Source: Opeltia flavorubescens (Eukaryota > Ascomycota > Lecanoromycetes > Teloschistales > Teloschistaceae). From it: 64,000 nt of DNA. This document shows positions 49,301-62,400 of the stretch, in pieces. Both the position numbers and the translations under genes were made by a program. Below the pieces are notes generated by a model, which saw nothing but the letters and a program-made list of their open reading frames with translations, ran no database searches and had not been told where the DNA came from. The first letter of the stretch is position 1. The number at the start of each line of letters is the position of its first letter. Location of the stretch: positions 537,816 to 601,815 of the forward strand of contig KE546970.1 in the NCBI GenBank assembly GCA_000442125.1, given 5' to 3'.

Positions 49301-51750
49301 TAAAAAAAGAGCTTAATTATAGAAACGCTAAATAATAAAAGCGGTTAATTAAACTAGATCTAAATTTAAAGTATAAACTAGGTAAGTTAAATTCTATTAA
49401 TATAGTATTATAAAGAAGCGATTATAAAGTATTTAAAATCTATATCGCTTTTAATACTCTAGATTAAGAATATATTTATTCGACTCTATATTTTAAAAAA
49501 TTTTAGGAGAATTTTAAAAAAAACGTAAAATTAATTATAGATCCTTTAAAAATCTAACGCTACCTATTTAGAACTTCTATAGGATAAAATAGAGATAAAT
49601 CCGAAAGCCTATAGAAGATTCTAAATAATACTAGAAAGTTACTAGGAAGCGATAAAAAAAATTATTTTAATAATAAAATATTATTAATTAATTTTAAAGA
49701 TATTTAAAAGAGCTTTTAAAAGTTATTTAAAAATATTAAAATTATTATTAAAGATATTTAAGGAGCGGTAGTAATATATTATATAATAAAAAAGATAAAA
49801 GTTAATATTTTTAATAAAAAAAGCGAGCTTTTAAAGAATATTTTTAAATACGGATTTTTAATAAAGGGTCGCGTATTTAATATTTATATAAAAGAGTACG
49901 ATAATATTATATTATTTATACCTTTTTATAATTAAAGGATATTTTTAATATTAGTAGAGAAGAGAGATAAAAATATTTTAAAAAGCGATATAAAAGTATC
50001 GATTCTGTTTTTTATAATTAAAAGGAAGTTTTTTAAAATAAAAAAAAAGTAGATATTAATAAGGATTTATAGTTTTAAAATATATAAGGAGTTAAAGGTT
50101 TTTTATAAACTCGATATTATTATATATAGTAATATTTAGTTAATTCCTTTAAATAACTTTAATAATTCTAAAAATCTATAATTAAAGCGATAAATTATTA
50201 AAGAAGCGGCTTTAAAAAATACGTATAATATACCCCCGCTATTTTTCCGTTATATTATAGAAGGGTTCTAAAAACTCGATAATACGGCTGGAAAATTAGT
50301 ATTTTTAAAAAAAAGGTTACCTAATAATTCGTTAAGCGTTTATATAACGCTAAAATAGTTTAATAAAAATTATAAATAATATTAGGACTAAGAATTACTC
50401 TATTATAATAAAAAATAGTATTTATTTTTTAGTATAATTAGATAAAAAGCTTTTAAATATAATTATAACGATTTTATAACGGGTTACTTCGGTTATAAAA
50501 GAATATTAAAGTTTATTCGTCGAAAATACTTTTAATTAGATATAGTAAAGGATATTAAATATTATATATATATTTATAATATATACTACTAGGTAAAATC
50601 TATAAGGTATAAATTGTATAGTAAAATATAGCTGTTAAAAAGACTTTTAAAACCGTTTAGCGATTTAATTATAGATTTTATTATTAATTTATTCTTATAT
50701 AAACGCCTTCGTATTATATATAATTCGATTTTTATAATAGTCGACTATTATATAAAGCTTATTATATATATTCTATACTAGATAACTATAATTATAAAAG
50801 AACTAGCGGATACTTTTATTAATAAAATATATAACTATTATAATATATTTAAATCGTTAGTTTTTAATTAAAAAACTCTCTTTATTTTATAATTTTAATC
50901 TACTTTTTATTATTATTTAAAAATTAAGCGCTATTTAAATATTGCTTTTTATTTATAAACCGACGGGTAAACTAAATAATAAAATTAAACTTTAGAATAA
51001 TTTTTAAAGGGCTTTATTAACTATAATTAGAATAATTAAAATAAATAGCTATTTTTTACGGAATTTACGTATAATAATAGTAAATATACTTTTATTAATA
51101 TAACGCCGTTCTTCGCCGTTATTAATAGATATTTTAATCTAGAAAATAATATCTAAATTAATAATATTAAAGGTAATATATTTAAAGCGTATTAATATAT
51201 TAAAAAATATATATATATATATATTTAGTTTAAAAGTTAATAGAAAATAATAATAAAAAAGTAATTTAAATACTATAATTAAAAGTATTCTATAAAATTT
51301 TTTACTATTAGCGATATAATATAATTAAATAAATATAATATTAAAATAAAAAGGCTATTAAAGAAATTAGATTATAAATTTTATAGGCTTTTTAAAATAA
51401 TAAAACTAGTAAATTTATAATTATACTATTTAAAATTTCTAATATTAATAAATTATATTTATCCCGTTTTTTATATCTTTCTTCTCGAATTATATATAAT
51501 AGTAGAAGGGAGAGGTAAAGATTTACTATTTCTACTTATCGATAGTAAAAAGTAATATAAAATAGAAGAAATATTTAATTTAAAATAATATTATAGAAAA
51601 TTATAATATTTAATAAAATAGTTTAGCTATAACCTCGAAAATAATAACTAGTTTAATATTAAAAAAATATCGGAAATTAGTAAGTATATAAAGGATTTCT
51701 ATTATATATATCTTAAAAAACTATTAAATAATAGTAAAAAAAGCTTTTTA
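46400..51750 (+). pseudogene. Degraded gag-pol-chromodomain region of the gypsy element
   Basis: Gag-like sequence occupies about 46.4-47.6 kb. Reverse transcriptase is readable from about 48,230 to 48,900. Its catalytic aspartates are replaced by Asn (codons TAT ATA AAT AAT at 48592-48603), as expected from G-to-A RIP. RNase H follows to about 49.4 kb. An integrase zinc and core region lies at about 50.4-51.1 kb, and a chromodomain at about 51,545-51,700. Many in-frame stops occur at former Trp and Gln codons. It is non-functional, and I could not follow one continuous frame in every part. Confidence 0.8.
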
Positions 51751-53426
51751 AAAAAAAAATAAAAAAAAAAAATAAATTATAACTAAACTATATATAAACG
51801 TATAAATAAAATAATAAATAAAATAATAAATAATACTAAAAATATAAAATAGTAATAGAAACGAAACTTTATATAATTACTAAAGTTTATTAGTAAAATA
51901 TATATTAAAAAATATATATTATAAAATATATTATTAAAAAAGATTAAAATTAAAAAAAAACTTTATTAGAATATAAACCTTAAAATTATAATTATTTAAA
52001 AATAATATAGATTTAAAAATAGAATATAAGAATAAATATATAAGAATAAATACTAAAAATAGATATAAAACGCTAGATAAATATAAAACTATATAATAGT
52101 ATTACCTTTTTTTATTTCGTTTTTATTAGTAGAGAAAAGATTATTTTTTCTAGTTAAATTTAACTACTCCTTTTTAATAATTAAAGAATTTAAATAGTTT
52201 TAGTATAAAATTAACGCGTAAAATAATATAAAAGAGATAAATATATAATAAAATATATTATATTAATATTTATATTAATTAATTTTTTTAAAGTATAAAT
52301 AGCTTTAATAATATTAAAAGTACTAATAATTTTTTTTCGCCGCGTTTTAGCTTTTTTTTAAACCTCGATTTATTTATAGTTAAAAAGGATAATAGCACGC
52401 GAGTAGCGTATAATACGTCGCTTTTTATTTTTATTAGTAACGTTAGTAGTAATAATAGCGGAAATTATTTTATTAGCTATTAAAATAAATTTTTAAAAAA
52501 TTTATATAAATTAGAAAAACTATTATAATATATAGATTTAATATATTAGTTTATATTTTTTCCGAAATCTAAAATAACGCGCGTAATATTTAAAGTCGAT
52601 ACTAGGTTTTATATAATAAATAAGAATATAGTAGATAGTAAAGTTATTTTTTAACTATTTTTTATTAAAAATTATTAAATAATAGTATTAAATAAATAAT
52701 ATATATTATAATACTAATTTTAACGTATTAATAGTAGTAATTCTTTTATAAAATTAAAGTATTTAATAATATTAGAGTATCGGGCGTTTATATATTCCAG
52801 AAAGTTTTTTTAGTTATAGAAGTTTTAGAAACTTTAGAACCTATAATAAAAAATATAAAAGTTAGAAAAGATTTATAAAAAAATAAAGTTAATAAACGAA
52901 AATAAAATATAGTAAAAATAATAAAAATTTAAATTAAAGAATAGATTTATATTAAAAGAGAAATATTTATTATATATCTATAAGTAAAAAATAGAATTAC
53001 ATTATTTAATACGAGGTTTATAACGCTAATAATATAAATTAAATTATCTAAAATTTAATAATTTTAATTATTTATAATTATTATAATATAGTATAACTAT
53101 TAAATAAAGCTATTAAATAATATTAATTTTTATAAATATTTTTCGGTATAAGTATTTAATAAATATTAAAAGGTATTAATAATATATTATAGCGTAATAA
53201 CTAATATTAATATTAATACTAAATAATCTTTAATATATAAAGTAAAGCTATTTATATATTTTATATATAATAATAAAACGCTTTATATATAAACGCGTAT
53301 TAGTATTATATATCTTCGAGTTATTAATTTAATTAATATATATTTAAGTACGCGCGCTTTATATAAAGAGCTTAGCTATCTATTATATATATATCGCCTA
53401 ATTATAAAATAATAAGGATACTATTA
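51750..53426. other. Unassigned 1.7 kb between chromodomain and 3' LTR
   Basis: This stretch lies inside the gypsy element but downstream of its usual coding end. It is RIP-degraded with scattered GC-bearing islands (for example near 52,340-52,450). It may be a long 3' untranslated region, an extra gene in either direction, or a further insertion; I cannot decide. Confidence 0.35.
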
Positions 53427-53438
53427 TAAGAAAAGGGA
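53427..53438 (+). other. Polypurine tract of gypsy element
   Basis: The AAGAAAAGGGA run sits a few bases before the 3' LTR start at 53442, where the plus-strand primer for reverse transcription is expected. Confidence 0.55.
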
Positions 53439-53441
53439 TAT

Positions 53442-53698
53442 TATTATAATTAATAATAGTCTAATTTATTATAATATTATAAAGCTATTATATAGCTTTG
53501 GTTAAAATATTATATTGTTATATTATATTAGTAAGGAAGGGGGCCTATATAGTTAGGGGAATTCTCTCTAATATTTATAGCTTTTTAGATATTAATATAT
53601 ATATATTCTTTATATATAGTTCCGTGTATATAATAGTAGAATGTTAAACTATTGCCTATACTTCTATATAGTTTTCCTGCTATTATATTCTTTTTACA
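53442..53698 (+). repeat. 3' LTR of gypsy element
   Basis: 257 bp from TATTATAA (TGTTATAG in the 5' copy) to TTTTTACA. It is uninterrupted and shows the pre-insertion sequence at the nested site. It is followed directly by the ATTCT duplication. Confidence 0.88.
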
Positions 53699-54529
53699 AT
53701 TCTACTAACTTTATATAACTACCTATATTAGTTTTAACTAGTATTTTTCGATCGTTTATATATATTTAAAGGAATTATATAGAAATAAAACAATATTTTA
53801 GTATAAATATTAGTAAATATATATTAAACTAGTAATTTTTATAAAATTATACTTTTAACTTTCTAAAATTAATTTAAATAATTTTTAATATTTTTTTTAT
53901 TTAATATTCTTTATTAGAATTAAACGGGTATTTAATTTTATAGAAAAAATTTATAAATAAAATCGAGTTTAATTAAATTTATTATATATAAAATAGATTA
54001 TAATAATTTAATATAATAATTATATTATAGATTTAAAATTAAAAAAAGCGATTAATAAATTATAAAGTCTATTTTATTAATAAAAAAAAATAAATAAATT
54101 ATATAAAATTTTTTTTTATAATATTAAACCAGAAGATATTATTATTAAAATACGCTAATTAATAAACTATAATAATTTATTTCTTTATATCCCTTTAAAA
54201 AGTTTTATAAAAAAAAATATAATATTATTCTTTAAACTTTAAAATATAAATTTTATATTTTTTTTTTATTTTATTTCTTTTTTTTCGACTAAAATAACTA
54301 TTTAATCTATTTTATTAAATATAAAATAAACGTTATATTTTTATATTATATTATAAACCGTTTAATATAAATAGCTATTAAATAAATAATATTTTATTTT
54401 TAATTTAATATTACTAGTAATATATATAAATAATATATTTATATTTAAATATTAATATTATATAAATTTTAATACTCTTTTAAAGCGCTAGTAAAACTAA
54501 AATTTAAATTTTATTTTATAGGCCCACCT

Positions 54530-55185
54530 ATTAGTTATATAATAGTTGTATAATAATTGTATAATAGTTATATAACCGTTTTTTAGTTGCAGGAAAATTG
54601 CAGGAAAATTATAGATTTTTTAAATACTTTAAGCAACGGTTACAGATAGTTACAGGTTTTTAAATACTTTAGGCAACGATTATAAATAGTAGAAAAATCT
54701 ATAGTTTTTTTTATAAGAAATTTACCCAGATAAAAAATAATAAATATATATTAAATAAAAAAAGGTAAAAGTAATATAATCTAGTATAATATAGTTAATA
54801 AAACCCTTTATAATAGAAAAATAGATTTCCTCGATTCGAACCCGTTATAAGTTTTAAGTTTAAATTTTTTAAACGCTAATAACTATTTTATTAAATTTAG
54901 TCAGCAGCTTAAATTAGTTTATTTTAGGTTAGAATATCCTAATCTAGCCTAGGAAATACTAATAAAATCGATATATCGACTTATTTATTACTACTAAAAC
55001 TATTATATAACGGTTGTATAACGGTTGCAAGAGGTTTTATAAAATAATAATAGACGTTATACAACGGTTATAAGATTCTTGTAATAGTTATACTATAGTT
55101 ATACTATAATTACAAGAGAATCTTGCAATTTTCTTGCAACTATCAGATAGCGGTAGTAAAAATATACGAATTGGCTATTTAATAA
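54530..55185. mobile_element. Possible short DNA element with clustered GTTGTATAAC motifs at both ends
   Basis: Both ends of this 650-bp stretch carry many copies of GTTGTATAAC-like palindromes and TTGCAA/TTGCAGG words. At the left they lie at about 54,533-54,610 and at the right about 55,000-55,150. Outer ends share a weak inverted ATAGGCC/GGCTAT. The interior is AT-rich. It resembles a MITE or the ends of a deleted transposon, but boundaries and class are unproved. Confidence 0.35.
54617..54690 (+). repeat. Two 34-bp near-tandem repeats
   Basis: Copies at 54617-54650 and 54657-54690 begin TTTTTAAATACTTTA and end ATAGT. They differ only by G/A and C/T changes, so the duplication predates RIP. 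Confidence 0.7.
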
Positions 55186-56224
55186 TTACTATTTTTTCTT
55201 TAAAAGATTATATTTTCTAATATAAACTTTTAAATAAACCAATAAATAGTACTTTAAATATTAAATTTTCTATAGATTTTTAAATTTAATAAATCTTTTT
55301 TAAAGTTATATATTTTAATTTAATTCGATATTTTATTTAATAAAATATTAGTACTTTATATTTTAATATATTATTTTTCTATATTACCTTTTTTATATTT
55401 AACGATTTAAAGTTTTTAGAAAAAAATTTAAAAGTTAAATTATTAAAGCGTTATTAACGTATTAAATTTATAAAATAATTAAATTTTATATATTACTTTT
55501 TATAATAGGCGCTATTTTTTACTATTATAAATAATAGTTATAGAAATATCTAATTTAAAAAAAAGTAATAAATTATAAATTTTATATATAATTCTATATT
55601 TAATTTAAATTATTTAAGAATTTAATTTTAATAATATCGATTTAAATTTTACTAATAATTTATTTAAAATATATAGCCTTTTATAATATTATTATTCTAT
55701 TATTTTTTTATTTTAAAAAATATAGTTTTAAAATTTAAAAATTTATATATAATTTTATAATTAATATATTTTTATTTATAGAATAATAAATAATATAATA
55801 ACTATATAAATTTTTATATATAAGTAATAGTTAATTATTAAACTAAATTTTATATTATTACTAATTTTAAAATTATAAACTAATAGGAGAATTTTATTAA
55901 ACCGCGTTTATAAAAAAAATTAGTTTAATTTTAAATTAGAAAAAATAAAATTATTTAAAAAATATATAATAATATATTTAAATAATATAATTATCTATTA
56001 TATTAAATGAATTTTTAGCGTTTATTTTTAAAGATTTGCTATAATAAAAAATAGCTATAAAAGACTATAATACAAACGCGGCCTTTATATTATATTTAAT
56101 AAAAATATAAATTATTAATTCTTTTTAAATATTATTTAATAATTTTTTTTTATTTTTTATATAAAAAAAGTAATTAAAATTTTAAATAACTTTATTAAAT
56201 AAATATTAAAATCTTTTTATTATT

Positions 56225-56410
56225 AGTAAATAGACTAGTTAAATTGGATCGAGTCGGATTAAATCGAACCCGGGTTTTTAATTTAGCGGTCGATTTCGGG
56301 TTAAATTACTAGCGAGTTAAATCGAATCCGGATTAAGTTATTAATAAGTCGGGTTAATTTTAAATCCTAATTTTTAAATTAAAAGTCGGGTTAAATTATA
56401 AAATTTAGAT
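56225..56410 (-). repeat. hAT-like terminal/subterminal sequence, right copy
   Basis: On the minus strand this reads ACCCGAAATCGA, then TTAAAAACCCGG, then TTTAATCCGACTCG, matching the order at 40,021-40,200. It is therefore in inverted orientation to that copy. It also contains repeated GTCGGGTTAA words. Confidence 0.4.
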
Positions 56411-59400
56411 TAATAACCTAATTTAATAATTTAATTTAATTTAATTTTTTTATAAATTATATTAATAAAAATTTAAGTTTTAGAATTTAAATAAAGTTTT
56501 TACTTTATTATTATTTTTAAATTAAATTTTTTTTAATTTTAATTTAATTATATTAATTAATAGATAAAATTTTAATAAAAAAAATTAAATAATTTAAATT
56601 TTAAATAAATTTTATTACTAATATTAAAAGAAAATATATTTATTTTTTTTATTTATAATTATAATAAATATATAATATTATTAAATAGTAATAAATTTTA
56701 AATATTTAAGCTTTTTATTTAATTTAAATATATATTATATTTAATTAATAATAATATTAAACCGATTTATAAAATTAAAAATAAATTATATATTTTTATT
56801 TTAAATAATTATATATTTTATATATATTATAATAAATTAAATATTTATTATATATTAAAATTATAGTACTAATAATATAAAAAAATAATATATTTATTTT
56901 TAAAAAATATTATTATATAAACTTTTATAGTTTTATATAATATATTTAATTAAATATAATTAATTATAAAATTTTTATAATTATTAACTCTATAATTTTA
57001 TATATTAAAAAATAATTCCTATATTAAACAATTAAACGGTACTTTTAAAAATAATAATTTAATAATTTTTTAATATTAATAAATTTTTTATAAAATAATA
57101 GTACCTGGTTTAAAATAATATTATTATTAATATTAACTTATTTTATTATATAAATAAAGTATTATTATTTTATATTATTTTATTAATTTTTTTTTAATTA
57201 ATTTTTTTATTATAATAGATTTTTTTTTTATAATTAATTCCTATACTATAAATAATTATTTTTTTATTTTATTTTTTATTTTATATATTTTTTTTATTTT
57301 AAATATCTATAATCCGAAATAATTTAAAATAGTTTTTTTTTTTAATATATTAACTTTATTAATTAGAAGTATTTCTATTATTAAATAAATTTATATTTAA
57401 TAAATTTTTATAGTTTAAAACCCGACTATTATTTTATAATATATAACTCGGGGTATTTTTAAAAATATAATTATTTTTACGCGAATATAAAAAAATTAAT
57501 TTTTTTTTATTTAATAAATAATTATTTTTTTATAAATTTAAATAAATTAGTAAATTATTATTTTTAATTATATATATTTTATTATTTAAATTTATTTAAA
57601 ATTAATAAATAATAATATTTTAAATATATTATTATAATATATTACTAGTATATTTCTTTTATATTTTAATACTTAATAGTTATATAAACGCGTTTTTTAT
57701 TATTATTAATAAAAATACGCTGTAATCTAATTAATAAATAGAATAAAAAAATAACTAGTAAAAATAAATATAATAAATATAAAATATATAAATATTTTAA
57801 TTAAATAAAAATATATTAAAGCTATTAAATAATATAATTTTATAATATATAAAATAAAAAAAATGATAAAATTAATTAATTAATTAAAATAAAATTTTAT
57901 AATTAAATTTTAGCTTTTAATAAATAATTTTAAATTATATTTAAAATTTTTACTTTAATATTAAATTATATATATTATTATATATAAAATTCTATTTTAT
58001 TATATTTAATTATATTTTATTATATATTATTATATCTCGCTCTATTAATTTATTATTAATATATAATATATAACGATTTAATAATATAATATTAAAAAAA
58101 AAAAATTATATATATAAATAAATATAAATTTTTAAACCTAATTTAAAGTAGTATAAAAGTTTAAAAAAATTATTACCTATTAAATAGTTAATAAAAAAAA
58201 GAAAAAAATATTTAAATAGAATTACCGGGTTTAAAAAAATAATTTTTAGATTATAAATAATTTATATAATAATATATAAAAATAATATAATTTATATTTT
58301 TATTAATTATTTTTAAATATTATATTATAAAATAAAATAGTATAAATTATAAAATTAAAAGAAAATAATTTAAATAAAAAAAATAGTATTATTAATTAAA
58401 AAAAAGTTTATTATAATAATATTAATTTTATTAATAATATAATTTAATAATATAATAAATACGGTTATTAATTTTAAATAATATAAAATATTTAAAATAA
58501 TAAAAAGCGCGTTAATAATAATATTAAAATATATAATATTAATAGTCTAATATATTATATAATATATTATTTATAAAATAAAATTTAATAAATTAAAGTT
58601 TACTAACGTTTAAAATTTAAAAAAAAAATAGAATAAATTTATAAAAAAATTTAGAATTACTATAAATATAAAAAATAAAAAAATCCTTTTATTAAATACT
58701 AGCGATAATAATAAAATAATTAAAAAGATTAATAAAAAAATAAAAAAAATTATTAAAAAATATATTATATAAAAAAATATAAAATTTTTAAAAAATAATT
58801 TATATAATAAAAATAATAATAAATAAAAAAATTAAAAAATCTAGAATATATTATTTTTAAATATTATTTTAATATTTTTATTATTTAATTTTTAATTTTA
58901 TAAATTATTATTATTAAATAATTTAAAAATTTTTAAAATTTAAATAAGTTTTATAAATATTATAGTCTTTTTTTATAAAAAAAAATTAATAAAATTTAAA
59001 AAAAAAATTTAATTTATTATAAATTTAAAAGTTTTAAATAACTTTTAATTTTTTAATAATAAAATATAAAATTAAAATAAAATAATTAAATTTCTTTAAT
59101 TATAAAAAATATATAATTTAAACTTTTTTTTTTATTTAAATTAAAAATTTATTTAATATTATTTATTTAATATTTTATTAAAATTAAAATCTATTTATTT
59201 AAATAATATATTAAAATTTATTATAATTTTAAAAATAAATTTTATATTTTTTTTTTAAATAATTATTTATTTTTTATAAATCGCTATTAATTAAATATTT
59301 ATAAAAACTTTAATATTTTAATTTTAATAATATATAAAAATAATATATTTATTATAAAATAAATTATATATATATATTTCGGCGGTTTTTTATAATATAA

Positions 59401-62400
59401 TTAATACTATAAATTAAATCTATTTATTTTATTTAAATAATCTATTATTAGTTTTTATATTAATTATATAAATAAAATTTTAAAAATAATAAAATCGATT
59501 GATTTTTAATAATAAATAATTTTATAGAATATTATTTTTTTTAATTTAATTAAACGTTTTATTTAAATACTATTAAATATATTATATTTAAATATATTAC
59601 TTAAATATATTATTTTAATAACTTTATTTATATTATAATTATTTAATATACTATTTCTTTTATATATAGTTTTTTTAATAGCTATTTTAATAAATTAATA
59701 TTAAAATTATTAATAATATATTAATAAAATATATTATTTTTAATAGTTAATATTATATCTTATATATATTAAATTATAAAAATAATAAATATTAAAATAA
59801 TTATTAAAGATAAAATAATTCTATAAATAATAATTTATTTAAAATTCTATAAGTAGGTTAATTTATATAGAATTAGTTTATAATAAAATAATTTTTTATT
59901 TTATTATTATTATTAATATTATTAATTTATTTTAAATATTTATTATTTAAATACTAATATAACTTTATTATAAATACCGGTTATTATATTAAAAATAAAT
60001 ATATTATAATTAACGAAATTTATTAAATACGCGAGAAAATAGTATAAAACTAGGTATAATATTTATAAAAAGTTTTTATTTAATATTTAAATATAATATA
60101 ATATTATAATATAATTATATAATATTAATTAATAGAAATTATTAATAAACCTAAAAGTATTAAAAAAAAATAAATACTAAAAAATAAATAAAAATTAAAA
60201 ATATTAAAGGTTTTATAATAATATATTTAATTAATATAAATATATTATATATTAATAATCTTTTAATTTTATATTTTAAATTAACTTTATAAATAAAAGT
60301 AATTATAAAATATAAAAATTAATAATAAATATTTAATTTTATAAATATAAATTCTATAATTATAATATAATAAATACTATATATACTAATTTTTATATAA
60401 CTTAAAAAGTTAATTATAAATTTAATTATTTAATAAATTCTATATTATATAAAAAATAACGATTTAATACCCGGTTTAAATAAAATTTACTATTAATAAA
60501 AAAATAAAATAAAAGAATTATATTATAGCGGGGATACTATTAAAATAGTTATTTTAAACTGTTTTACTATTATTTATAATAAAAAACTAGTTATAATTAA
60601 TAATAAAACGAGTAAAATATATTTATATATATAAAATAATTATTTAAATATATATTTTATTATAAAAATTCTTTATATTAAAAGCTTTAAAAATAATAAT
60701 AAATAGAATATATTATTAAATAATATTATTATAGTTATATTACTTTATTATATTATTTATAAAAAATATCTATATATATTAAAAGGATTTTTATTTTTAT
60801 TTTTTTACTATATATTTATAGCTTCTAATTTATAAAAACTTTATAGATAATAAAATAATAATATATAATCGAATAATTTTAAATAATAAATTTAATATTT
60901 TTAGAGTTATTATATATAAAATTTATTATATAAATAAAATTTTAAATAATTATAGTTTTAATATATAAAATTAAAATATTATAATTATTTATTATTTTTA
61001 AATTTTAATATTATTATTATTAATCTTCTATTATATTATTATTATATAAAAAATTTAATATTTAGAAATATATTATATAGTATATAATATATTATTATTT
61101 AAATTATAATATTAATTAAAAATAATATATTAAAATTATATATTTTAATAAATAAAATATTTATAAATTCTAGTATTTTAAAAGTATCTTAATTATAAAA
61201 AAAAATCTTTTTTTAATATAAAGCTTAATTAAAATAATATTATTAAAATAAATATAATAATTAATTAAATTTATTATATTAAATTAATATACTATTAATT
61301 TAAACGTTACTTTTATTTTAAATTAAATATAATCGCCTTTTAAAAAATCCGTTATTTATAATATATAATAGAGGTTTTTATTTCTAAAATAATTTTTATA
61401 TAATTTATTAAAAAAATTATTCTAGATTATTATTCTAATATAAAGCTTTATATTTAATTATAAACTTTATATATATTTTAAAAAGCGATAAAAATCTATA
61501 TTATTATTTTTTTTAATAATAAATATATTATTATTTTATATTATTAAAACGGAATTATTAACTACTAGTAAATATTAAACTTACGGCTATTTATATTAAA
61601 TATATTACTATTAAAAAAAAAATATAAAATTTATTTTTTTATTTATATATAATCTAAATTATTTTAATAAATAATTATTCGAATATTAATTATTATAAAA
61701 ATAATTAAAAGTTTAATAAAAATAAATAAAATTAAAAATATAGCTTTTATAATTAAATAAATAATAATATATTACTTTTTTATATTATTTTTTTATATAA
61801 TATATAATAGTTATATATTATATAAATAAATATAATATTAAAAAATTATTTAATTAATTATTTTTAATATAATATTTTTTAAAAATATAATTTAAAAATA
61901 TTTTTTTTATTTAATAGTATATATTTAAATTTAAAATATTTTAAAAATATTATTAATTAAATTATTTTTATTTTTATTATTAATTCCTTTTTTTAAATTT
62001 ATTTCTAGTTATTTAATTATTTAATTATTTAATTATATATTTTTAATAAAAAAATAAAATAAATAGTTTTTTATATATAATTAAACTATTATTATTTATT
62101 TTATTATTAATAAAACTATATAAAAGTTTAATTTAATTTTTATAATAATTAACTATTTTTTTAAATATTAGGTTTTAAATATTAAATTAAAAAGTAATTT
62201 TATTAATAATAATTTTAATAATCGAGTTTTAAAAAAAATATAAAATTAAAATTAAAAAAAAATATTTATTTAAATATTAAATATATTATTTATATTTTTA
62301 TATTTATTATAATTATTTTATAAATTTAATACTCGAATTTTTATTATAAAATTATAATCTTTTTTTTTAGCTTTAATTTATAAAATATTTTTAAAATTTA

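Larger units (their letters stand above)
42542..53698 (+). mobile_element. Ty3/gypsy chromodomain LTR retrotransposon, RIP-inactivated, interrupted by a nested element
   Basis: The element is bounded by perfect ATTCT target duplications (42537-42541 and 53699-53703). LTRs are 257 bp: the 3' copy is 53442-53698, and the 5' copy is split into 42542-42585 and 46064-46276 by a nested LTR element. Removing that insertion and its duplication leaves about 7.7 kb. The plus strand still shows, in order, a gag-like region, reverse transcriptase, RNase H, integrase and a chromodomain, all riddled with in-frame stops that arise from C-to-T or G-to-A changes. A purine tract (about 53427-53438) precedes the 3' LTR. 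The order RT-RNaseH-IN-chromodomain defines a chromovirus. Confidence 0.9.

Noticed and set aside
54829-54845. tRNA-like TTCGAACCC box suggesting a tRNA or SINE
   Set aside because: On the minus strand the T-loop word is present, but no T-stem, anticodon arm or acceptor stem can be paired around it.
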